Shown here in pieces: positions 7,755 to 13,814 of a stretch of 14,899 nucleotides of DNA. The position numbers were made by a program, and so were the translations under genes. The first letter of the stretch is position 1, and every line of letters begins with the position of its first letter. Origin of the DNA: Deltaproteobacteria bacterium (GTDB lineage Bacteria > Desulfobacterota > Desulfuromonadia > Desulfuromonadales > BM103); NCBI GenBank assembly GCA_006226895.1, contig SBFN01000131.1, positions 1 through 14,899 on the forward strand, read 5' to 3'. The notes below the pieces were generated by a model that saw only the letters and a program-made list of their open reading frames with translations, did no database searches and had not been told where the DNA came from.

Positions 7755-7783
7755 AATATGGGTCGATCTATGTCACATGACAA
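7755..7783 (-). promoter_or_regulatory. Candidate sigma-70 promoter for the small gene and kinase
   Basis: TTGTCA (7783-7778; 5/6), exactly 17 bp, then CATATT (7760-7755; 4/6). The predicted start is near 7748, 16 nt before the ATG at 7732. Confidence 0.45.
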
Positions 7784-7784
7784 A

Positions 7785-7800
7785 AGCAAACATCGAGCCA
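7785..7800 (-). promoter_or_regulatory. Candidate sigma-54 promoter for the small gene and kinase
   Basis: The minus strand reads TGGCTCGATGTTTGCT. This is one mismatch from the 16-nt consensus TGGCACG-N4-TTGCW, with correct GG-N10-GC spacing. It directly abuts the sigma-70-like -35. If active, the NtrC-type regulator could autoregulate its own cluster. Confidence 0.5.
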
Positions 7801-7899
7801 ACCGGAAAACACGTTGCTTATCGCAATAACCAATCATCTCGAAGGAGAATAAACGCTAAAAGACGGGGGATTAGTATGGGAGATGGCGAAAAGTCAGGA

Positions 7900-8868
7900 C
7901 TAAAGGTTGCGACTGACAACGTAGTCAGCCAGACGAATCATCGCCTCTTTGGCCGGGCAATCCGCAAATGATGCGAGATGACCTTTAGCTGACTCAATAA
8001 GGAGTTTGGCACGATCACGGGTGTAATCGATACCTTCATAGGAGTGAATCAGATCGACGATGTACTTCAGGTCTTCGTCAGGGAGTGTTTCCCGTTCGAT
8101 AATTCCAGCTATTTTCTTACGTTCTTCTGCATTGCAGTGCTTCAGGGTATGAATCAAGGGCAAGGTTACCTTGCCTTCGAGGAGATCGTGTCCACACTCT
8201 TTGCCAAACGCGTCCTGATCGGCGACATAATCCAGGGCATCATCCATAAACTGGAAGGCAATGCCGAGATCCATACCATACGCAGCCAACGCTTCTTCCT
8301 GCTCAGGAGGGCAAGCTCCGAGGAGCGCGCCGCAACGACTCGCCGCGGAAAGGAGGATCGCGGTTTTGTTGCGAACGACTTCGATATAGCGTTCTTCGTC
8401 AAGCTCAACGTCACAGGTACTGATCAACTGCAGGACCTCGCCCTCGGCCATCTGCGTGGTCGCATCGGAGAGAGTTTTAAGAATCTCCAGATTCCCTTCG
8501 CGAACCATGATAGAGAACGACTTTGCAAAGAGGAAGTCGCCAACCAACACACTGGCTTCATTCCCCCACACGGTGTTTACGGAATCCTGTCCACGCCTGA
8601 GGACTGCGCTGTCGACGACATCATCATGCAGCAGGGTTGCCGTGTGAATAAACTCAACGACACTGGCCAGACCAACATGAGATTCACCCTGGTAACCGGC
8701 AAGCTTAGCACTTAACAACAGCATCATCGGACGTACACGCTTGCCGCCACTGGCGAGGACATACTCGCCGACCTTGCGAATCAGAGGCACGCGCGATTCC
8801 AGATCCTTGCGGAACTGCTCCTCGACGCGCAGTATATCGTCATTTAAAAGATTGAGCACAAAGTTCAT
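7900..8868 (-). CDS. ispB: Trans-polyprenyl diphosphate synthase (quinone side chain)
   Basis: This 322-residue all-alpha prenyltransferase condenses isopentenyl diphosphate onto an allylic diphosphate to make the long isoprenoid tail of a respiratory quinone. Both Asp-rich Mg2+-diphosphate sites are intact: DDVVD at 82-86 and DDALD at 209-213. GGKRVRP (about 41-47) and the KT motif after the first Asp-rich region (RNKTAILLS) fit the family, and length is normal. Chain length cannot be read from sequence by eye, so ispB (octaprenyl) is a family-level name; hepta- or nonaprenyl is possible. No Shine-Dalgarno is seen before the ATG, but the N-terminus aligns with family members as I know them. 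The gene follows the orphan kinase on the same strand after 110 nt and has its own promoter-like element. Confidence 0.88.
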   Translation of the reverse strand: MNFVLNLLNDDILRVEEQFRKDLESRVPLIRKVGEYVLASGGKRVRPMMLLLSAKLAGYQGESHVGLASVVEFIHTATLLHDDVVDSAVLRRGQDSVNTVWGNEASVLVGDFLFAKSFSIMVREGNLEILKTLSDATTQMAEGEVLQLISTCDVELDEERYIEVVRNKTAILLSAASRCGALLGACPPEQEEALAAYGMDLGIAFQFMDDALDYVADQDAFGKECGHDLLEGKVTLPLIHTLKHCNAEERKKIAGIIERETLPDEDLKYIVDLIHSYEGIDYTRDRAKLLIESAKGHLASFADCPAKEAMIRLADYVVSRNL

Positions 8869-8902
8869 AGTTATTGGAAATCCGAAGGGAAAATTATCGC
8901 TT

Positions 8903-8932
8903 ATCCTAATGAATCCTCACGAAGCATGTCAA
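8903..8932 (-). promoter_or_regulatory. Candidate sigma-70 promoter for the prenyl synthase
   Basis: A perfect TTGACA (8932-8927), an 18-bp spacer and TAGGAT (8908-8903; 4/6), giving a start about 28 nt ahead of the ATG at 8868. It suggests a housekeeping transcript independent of the kinase upstream. Confidence 0.55.
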
Positions 8933-8978
8933 AGCTTTTTTCCTTAAACCGCAAAGGAAACTTAAGTCGCGAAGGGAG

Positions 8979-10475
8979 CTACTCTGAGAGAGGCAACAAA
9001 ACGGTAAGACATGCACCACCCAGATGTGATTTTTGTATTGAGATTTCTCCCTCCTGGCCTTCGACCAGTTTACGACAGAGAGGCAGCCCCAACCCGGTCC
9101 CTTCGCCTTGAGCCTTGGTGGAAAAGAAGGGCTGAAAGACTCTCTCCTGGTCTTCAAGGGAGATTCCAGGGCCACTATCATCAACCTGGATTCGGGCAGA
9201 GCCAGACACTCTGGAAAGTGTCACTTCAAGACGCCCCCGCCCCTGCAGTGCCTGCGCAGCATTCAACAGCAGGTTGATCATCACCTGGCGAAGTTGATCG
9301 GCGTCTGCAGTCACGGATAAATCCTCTCTGGCACCAGCGATCTTCAGGTCGAGGTCCTTAAAAAGCTTCTGCGGCCGGAGTGACGACACCACCTCTTCGG
9401 CCAGCTGATTCAAGTCAACCCGCTCCCGATAGCTATCCGGGGAACGCGCAAAACCGAGCAAGCCGCCGGTGATGCGTTTACAACGCCGGCACTCATCGAT
9501 GATGGCAGCAACATCCTCGCGCAGAGGGTCTTCAACCTCCAAGTCTTCGAGCAGAAGCTCGGCATGGCCAAGAATAATGCCGACCGGGTTGTCGATTTCA
9601 TGAGAGACCCCCGCCGCCAGCTGGCCGATCGCGGCAAGGCGCTCACTGCGCAGCAGTTGCGCCTGCATTGTTTGCATCTCTTCGTTGGCAGTGCTCAAAG
9701 CATCGTTCTTGCGGGTCAACTCTGCCCGATTCGCAGCCAGACTTTCTGCCATATTATTAAAGGCTTGAGCCAGGGTACCAATTTCGTCGCGGCCCTGCAC
9801 TTCAATACGGGTTCCCAATTCTCCGCGGGTCAGGGAGTGGGCGCCATCGGTCAGGTTGGCAATTGGTCGGGTGATCCGTCTTGCGACAAGGCTGACCATC
9901 AGCAGACAACCCAGGAGGGCGGCAATGGCGATCATGACAAAGTAACTGCGTGCTTCCAGCAGTCGTGCATCAATCGAGTCGTATGAGATCAGGTAACGAA
10001 CCGAAACCACCTGCTGGCCGGTCGGTCCGAAAGCTGGCTCGAGGAGGTCAAGCAGACGCCTGCCTTCGGCAAGTTTATGGGTGAGCATTGTCGTGCGCTC
10101 GGCGGCAAGGCGGGCAGAGATATCATCCTGATCAAATAAATGCAGATCAAGACCAGGGAAATCTTCAAACGCGTTCGACACATAGAGACGACGGCCGGTC
10201 GCCGAAACCAGAGAGAACTGGACCAGATCTCGATTCAAACCGAGGAATTCATGCATATCCGCAATGTCAGCGGGCTCGTCCGGCGGAAATGAACCACGGA
10301 AGCGCTTCAACAGTTCTGGAGTGGCCAATCTGGAGAAAGAGAGGCTCTGGCTAAAGAGATAGTCCTCCCACGCTTCCGCCTGATTACGCTCCAGAAGCAT
10401 GAACGTGAGCAGCAACAACAAGGCAAGGATGCCACCCGTGTAGAAAAGTAATTTTTTAGCTAAACCCGTTCGCAA
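8979..10475 (-). CDS. Orphan sensor histidine kinase (HAMP-HisKA-HATPase)
   Basis: This membrane kinase of about 498 residues has TM1 at about 7-26, an extracytoplasmic sensor of some 145 residues with no fold I recognise, and TM2 near 177-198. HAMP runs to about 250, followed by a short coiled region. HisKA has H292 in SHEIDNPVG; the ATPase domain has an N-box near 397 and GEGTGLGLP near 453. There is no PAS domain and no response regulator beside it. The ATP-binding half resembles the NtrB/ZraS type that feeds NtrC-family regulators. Start choice: TTG at 10475 has GAGGG 8 nt upstream, whereas the in-frame TTG at 10490 (five residues longer) has none and the nearby ATG at 10494 is out of frame. 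It is divergent from the cbb3 oxidase operon, so a redox or respiration role is possible but unproven. Confidence 0.85.
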   Translation of the reverse strand: MRTGLAKKLLFYTGGILALLLLLTFMLLERNQAEAWEDYLFSQSLSFSRLATPELLKRFRGSFPPDEPADIADMHEFLGLNRDLVQFSLVSATGRRLYVSNAFEDFPGLDLHLFDQDDISARLAAERTTMLTHKLAEGRRLLDLLEPAFGPTGQQVVSVRYLISYDSIDARLLEARSYFVMIAIAALLGCLLMVSLVARRITRPIANLTDGAHSLTRGELGTRIEVQGRDEIGTLAQAFNNMAESLAANRAELTRKNDALSTANEEMQTMQAQLLRSERLAAIGQLAAGVSHEIDNPVGIILGHAELLLEDLEVEDPLREDVAAIIDECRRCKRITGGLLGFARSPDSYRERVDLNQLAEEVVSSLRPQKLFKDLDLKIAGAREDLSVTADADQLRQVMINLLLNAAQALQGRGRLEVTLSRVSGSARIQVDDSGPGISLEDQERVFQPFFSTKAQGEGTGLGLPLCRKLVEGQEGEISIQKSHLGGACLTVLLPLSE

Positions 10476-10500
10476 AGCAAAAACCCTCAACCATAAATTT

Positions 10501-10513
10501 GATTATCATAATC
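10501..10513. promoter_or_regulatory. 13-bp palindrome, Fur-family-like operator
   Basis: GATTATCATAATC is a perfect 6-1-6 palindrome. Flanked as TGATTATCATAATCG it matches 12 of 14 symmetric positions, ignoring the centre, of the 7-1-7 Fur box TGATAAT-N-ATTATCA. It lies 25-40 bp before the kinase start and covers that gene's probable -10. Iron- or peroxide-responsive control (Fur, PerR) is an inference. Confidence 0.4.
10505..10510 (-). promoter_or_regulatory. Probable -10 of the orphan kinase promoter
   Basis: TATGAT (10510-10505; 5/6 to TATAAT) lies inside the palindrome. A start near 10498 would give a leader of about 23 nt to the TTG at 10475. No convincing -35 is present, which would fit an activated or weak promoter. 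Confidence 0.35.
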
Positions 10514-10584
10514 GTACTTTACTCGTACAAATGGAAGCCCAATCTAGACATTTATCTGACATGTAATAAAAGTACAGGTAGGAG

Positions 10585-10613
10585 TTGACAAAAAATCAGC
10601 CCTCCCGTATAAA
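10585..10613 (+). promoter_or_regulatory. Strong sigma-70 promoter P1 of the cbb3 oxidase operon
   Basis: A perfect TTGACA (10585-10590), exactly 17 bp, then TATAAA (10608-10613; 5/6). The predicted start is near 10620, giving an 86-nt leader to ccoN. Confidence 0.75.
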
Positions 10614-10644
10614 TAGTACCGTTTTTGTCATATTTAATTAAGCC

Positions 10645-10672
10645 TTGACAATCACACGCTGAACCTTAAACT
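10645..10672 (+). promoter_or_regulatory. Second sigma-70-like promoter P2 of the cbb3 operon
   Basis: A second perfect TTGACA (10645-10650), exactly 60 bp after the first, with a 16-bp spacer to TAAACT (10667-10672; 4/6). The start would be near 10679, leaving a leader of about 27 nt that keeps the AGGAGG ribosome site at 10696-10701. Confidence 0.5.
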
Positions 10673-10705
10673 TTGGAACACATTAATTTGATTTCAGGAG
10701 GTGCT

Positions 10706-12121
10706 ATGGAGAAGCAGAACTACAACTATGCCATTGTGCGCAGCTTTGTCATCTGGAGCTTGATCTGGGGACTGGTTGCGGTACTGGTTGGAGTCATTGT
10801 CTCCTTCCAGATGGTTGAACCGGACCTTAATTTCCCGCCTTATCTGACCTTCGGCAGACTCCGTCCGATTCACACCAACGCAGGAATCTATGGCTGGGGC
10901 GTCGGCGTTATCTTTGCCACCTTCCTTTATATAGTCCAAAGACTCTGCAAGACTCCGCTCTGGAGTGACAAGCTGGCGAAATTCCAGCTCTACTTCTTCA
11001 ACGCCACGATCATTGCTTCGGCGGTCACACTCCTGCTGGGCTACACCACCTCCAAGGAATACCATGAGATGGAATGGCCGATCGACGTCATGATCGTCAT
11101 CCTCTGGGTCGCCTTTGGCCTCAATATCATCATGACCATTCTCAAGCGTAAAGACGAGCAGATGTACATCTCACTCTGGTACATGATGGCATCAATCGTC
11201 GGCGTGGCGATCCTCTTTTTAGTCAATGCAGCGGCAGAGCCGGTCTCACTCTTCAAATCATATTCAGCATATGCAGGCACCAATGACGCCAACGTTCACT
11301 GGTGGTTCGGTCATAATGCCGTGGCCATGGCCTTGACCGCCCCGCCGCTAGCAATGTTCTACTATTTTCTTCCGAAGTCGACCGGTGTGCCAATCTATAG
11401 CCACCGTCTCTCGATTATTGCTTTCTGGAGTCTGATTTTCATGTACCTCTGGACCGGAGCCCACCACTTGCTCTGGACCCCGGTTCCAGACTGGATTCAG
11501 ACTTTGGCCATGGGCTTTTCTGTCATGTTGATTGCCCCCTCCTGGGGCAGCGTATTCAACGGCTACCTGTCAATGGGCGGCCAGTGGCACCAGATGCGCG
11601 AGAACTACCTGGTCAAGTTCCTGATTCTCGGCATCACCTTCTACGGTTTACAGACCCTACAAGGGCCGATGCAGGCAATCAGAACCTTTTCCGCGTTCAT
11701 TCATTACACGGACTGGGTCCCGGCGCACATTCACATGGGTACCATGGGCTGGGTCTCTATGATCAGCTTCGCCAGTATTTATTTCATGATTCCACGCATC
11801 TGGGATCGGGAAATCTATAGCATCCCATTGGCCAACCTGCAGTTCTGGCTGATTCTGGTTGGGCAGTTGATCTGGTCGATCTCCCTCTGGGTGGCCGGTG
11901 TTCTGCAGGCAGGAATGTGGAATGCCATGAACTCTGACGGCAGCCTGACTTACACCTTTATGGAAACCATGGTTGAGATGTATCCCTACTGGTGGGCGCG
12001 CGCCTTCGGTGGAGTCATCTACCTGGTCGGCCTGATCATCTTTATTTACAACATCTACATGACGGTCAAAAAAGGCGAACCAACGGCCGTAACGACCGCA
12101 ACTGCAGAAGGGAGGGCCTGA
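10706..12121 (+). CDS. ccoN: cbb3-type cytochrome c oxidase catalytic subunit I
   Basis: The 471-residue polytopic membrane protein reduces O2 to water at a heme b3-CuB site and pumps protons. Every expected ligand is visible: H56 (GRLRPIHTN) and H343 for low-spin heme b; H341 for heme b3; H203, H253 and H254 for CuB; and Y247, the Tyr that is cross-linked to a CuB His in this family. All sit four residues below the Pseudomonas stutzeri numbering as I recall it. Length is normal. The start at 10706 is set by AGGAGG 4 nt upstream; the frame stays open to a TTG at 10673 with no ribosome site. It is the first gene of ccoNOQP, with 2 nt to ccoO, and is transcribed from tandem sigma-70 promoters. 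The oxidase probably supports microaerobic respiration or oxygen removal. Confidence 0.96.
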   Translation: MEKQNYNYAIVRSFVIWSLIWGLVAVLVGVIVSFQMVEPDLNFPPYLTFGRLRPIHTNAGIYGWGVGVIFATFLYIVQRLCKTPLWSDKLAKFQLYFFNATIIASAVTLLLGYTTSKEYHEMEWPIDVMIVILWVAFGLNIIMTILKRKDEQMYISLWYMMASIVGVAILFLVNAAAEPVSLFKSYSAYAGTNDANVHWWFGHNAVAMALTAPPLAMFYYFLPKSTGVPIYSHRLSIIAFWSLIFMYLWTGAHHLLWTPVPDWIQTLAMGFSVMLIAPSWGSVFNGYLSMGGQWHQMRENYLVKFLILGITFYGLQTLQGPMQAIRTFSAFIHYTDWVPAHIHMGTMGWVSMISFASIYFMIPRIWDREIYSIPLANLQFWLILVGQLIWSISLWVAGVLQAGMWNAMNSDGSLTYTFMETMVEMYPYWWARAFGGVIYLVGLIIFIYNIYMTVKKGEPTAVTTATAEGRA

Positions 12122-12123
12122 TT

Positions 12124-12999
12124 ATGTGGGAAAAGAAACCTGTCCTCCTTATCGTTCTGGCGACTTGCGCCATCCTCGTTGGCACCATCGTCACCATGGT
12201 ACTCCCCTTTGCCTGGGTCAACACCGAAGCGGACCGCATCGAAGGAGTGACCCCCTATACGGCCCTGCAGCAAGAAGGCCGCGACGTCTACATCCGCGAA
12301 GGCTGTAACAATTGTCATTCCCAAACGGTTCGCCCCCTGGTTTCAGATGTCCTTCGCTACGGAGAATACTCCAAATCTGGAGAATTTGTGTACGACCGCC
12401 CCTTCCTTTGGGGCTCTAAACGAACGGGGCCTGACCTGGCGCGTCTCGGCGGCAAATATCCGGATGCCTGGCATTACAAGCACATGGACTCTCCACGCTC
12501 AATGGTTCCAAAAACCAACATGCCTGACTACGAATGGCTTCGGGATTATCCGCTCGACCCACAGATGATCCAACGTAAGATGGAAACACTTGATTTCCCT
12601 TACACTCCAGAAGAGATCAAGGCCCTCGAAGACAAAAACGAAATGGATGCCATTGTTGCCTACATGCAGAAGCTGGGTTCCGATATCCCCTGGCGCGATA
12701 CGACCGAGACCACCATTGTTGGTGAACTGGTCAACCCTTATACGGAAACAGATCAGGCGACCATTTCAAGCTGGGGCTCCATTTACCTGGAGAACTGTGC
12801 AGCTTGTCATGGTGAGCAGATGGAAGGTGAGATCGGTCCGGAGTTGATCGGCGAAGACTATGATGATGAAATTCTCTTCGAGCTCATCTACTCCGGCATC
12901 ACGGATGGCGGCATGCCGGGCTTCTCAAGCCTTGGCACCGACAAGGTCTGGAAGCTGACCAATTTCATCAGAAACTACAAAGCGGATGGGGACCAATAA
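12124..12999 (+). CDS. ccoO: cbb3 oxidase subunit CcoO with an extra C-terminal cytochrome c domain (diheme)
   Basis: The 291-residue membrane-anchored cytochrome c has a TM at about 7-29. The first heme site C61-N-N-C64-H65 sits in the CcoO signature GCNNCHSQTVRP, with probable Met ligand M133 (TNMPDY). After residue 200 a second cytochrome c domain follows: C225-A-A-C228-H229 with probable axial M264 (GGMPGF). Classical CcoO has one heme and about 200 residues, so the C-terminal 90 residues are an addition. Its partner CcoP here has one heme instead of two, which suggests a heme domain moved between subunits. The start ATG at 12124 lies 2 nt after the ccoN stop with GGAGGG ahead; a longer open frame from 11992 only overlaps ccoN. 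One nt separates it from ccoQ. Confidence 0.94.
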   Translation: MWEKKPVLLIVLATCAILVGTIVTMVLPFAWVNTEADRIEGVTPYTALQQEGRDVYIREGCNNCHSQTVRPLVSDVLRYGEYSKSGEFVYDRPFLWGSKRTGPDLARLGGKYPDAWHYKHMDSPRSMVPKTNMPDYEWLRDYPLDPQMIQRKMETLDFPYTPEEIKALEDKNEMDAIVAYMQKLGSDIPWRDTTETTIVGELVNPYTETDQATISSWGSIYLENCAACHGEQMEGEIGPELIGEDYDDEILFELIYSGITDGGMPGFSSLGTDKVWKLTNFIRNYKADGDQ

Positions 13000-13000
13000 T

Positions 13001-13141
13001 ATGGATCTGGCTTCCTTCGTCTACCTTGGCGTTACTTTCGGCCTTTTTGTTATTTTTGTCTTGATCGTAATACGGACCTACAACAAAAAGAATAAAGATA
13101 AAGGGGAAGTCGCCAAGTACAACATGTTGGATGACGACTAA
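13001..13141 (+). CDS. ccoQ: Small cbb3 oxidase subunit CcoQ
   Basis: The 46-residue single-span membrane protein starts MDLASFVYLG. Residues 4-24 are hydrophobic, then comes a basic stretch RTYNKKNKDK and an acidic end MLDDD. Size, topology and place between ccoO and ccoP match CcoQ/FixQ, which helps stabilise the core complex. It is not essential for catalysis in the species studied. The ATG is 1 nt after the ccoO stop with a GGGG stretch about 10 nt upstream, so translation is probably coupled. Family identity rests mainly on position and topology, because CcoQ sequences are poorly conserved. Confidence 0.85.
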   Translation: MDLASFVYLGVTFGLFVIFVLIVIRTYNKKNKDKGEVAKYNMLDDD

Positions 13142-13186
13142 ACTTTACCTGTCAAACAAACTGACTTTTGATTAAAGGATATTCAC

Positions 13187-13684
13187 ATGAGTACAACAGA
13201 TCCTCACAACGAAGAACATGCAGACGGTATTGTCGAAGATCGCGAGAAAGCCCCGCCAGTCTACTTTAACGTTCTCTTTTATGGGCTGATCATCTGGGGC
13301 GTCGCCTTCATGTCCTTCTATCTCCTCTCCGGATGGAGCTCGGACGCAGAACTCAAAGAGAAGATGGCGATTCACAAGGGCGAGCCGCCGGCACAGCAAG
13401 AAACCGCAGCACCGACGCCTGCCCCGGCAGCAGCCCAGGCTCCCGTTGAAGTTGTTGCCGCAGACGGCCAGACGCTTTTCAAGAAGCATTGTGGCGGCTG
13501 CCATGGTGCCAACGGCAAGGGGGCCTTCGGACCTGACCTGTCGGGCGAATACAAATACGGCAAGACCACTATGGCCGTGCAGGAAAGTATCGCCTTAGGA
13601 CGACCCAAGAACATGCCCGGGTTCGAGCAAAAGCTCTCCCAGGAAGAGATTAACGCGCTGACTGAGTTTATCCTCAGCCTTTAG
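13187..13684 (+). CDS. ccoP: cbb3 oxidase subunit CcoP, short monoheme form
   Basis: This 165-residue subunit has a cytosolic N-terminus, one TM (about 25-46), an Ala/Pro-rich linker (about 62-90) and a single cytochrome c domain. Its heme site is C102-G-G-C105-H106 and the probable axial ligand is M143 (KNMPGF). CcoP normally has about 290-310 residues and two CXXCH sites, so one heme domain is absent. The frame is intact, the domain is complete and an intrinsic terminator follows, so this is not a truncation by frameshift or sequence end. The missing heme appears on CcoO. The start has AAAGGA 7 nt upstream. The N-terminal segment and single TM (about residues 22-50) match the anchor region of CcoP. 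Confidence 0.9.
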   Translation: MSTTDPHNEEHADGIVEDREKAPPVYFNVLFYGLIIWGVAFMSFYLLSGWSSDAELKEKMAIHKGEPPAQQETAAPTPAPAAAQAPVEVVAADGQTLFKKHCGGCHGANGKGAFGPDLSGEYKYGKTTMAVQESIALGRPKNMPGFEQKLSQEEINALTEFILSL

Positions 13685-13691
13685 AACTTAT

Positions 13692-13729
13692 AAGCGGCAG
13701 AGGGGAGGTCTTCTGCCGCTTTTTGTTTT
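13692..13729 (+). terminator. Intrinsic terminator after ccoP
   Basis: A perfect 10-bp stem (AAGCGGCAGA / TCTGCCGCTT), a 10-nt loop, then TTTGTTTTT, 7 nt past the ccoP stop. It should end most ccoNOQP transcripts before ccoG, so ccoG is either read through at low level or has its own promoter. Confidence 0.85.
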
Positions 13730-13814
13730 TCAGAACCGATTCCCCTGGTGAAGGGCCTGCCCCTAGCTTTGCAACTCCGGGGAGGCCCCACGAGCCACCG
13801 GGACAAGCCCCTCA

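Noticed and set aside
8044..8715. 223-codon open frame on the plus strand
   Set aside because: It lies wholly antisense to the prenyl synthase, whose catalytic motifs are intact, and has no recognisable domain.
8948..8969. TTTCCTT/AAGGAAA hairpin as a terminator after the orphan kinase
   Set aside because: The stem is only 7 bp and no T-tract follows it on the minus strand.
10497..10513. FNR/ANR box near TTGATTATCATAATC
   Set aside because: Only the TTGAT half matches TTGAT-N4-ATCAA. The symmetry is the 6-1-6 kind seen in Fur-family sites.
11992..12123. Upstream extension of ccoO into ccoN
   Set aside because: The frame is open but overlaps the 3' end of ccoN. The extra residues are basic and low in complexity, and the ATG at 12124 with GGAGGG starts the expected membrane anchor.
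13187..13684. CcoP shortened by a frameshift or sequencing error
   Set aside because: The single cytochrome domain is complete, the frame ends normally just before a clean terminator, and no second CXXCH-coding stretch follows in any frame.
13722..13814. Riboswitch in the GC-rich ccoG leader
   Set aside because: Short hairpins can be drawn (around 13775-13790), but no conserved core of a known riboswitch class is present.
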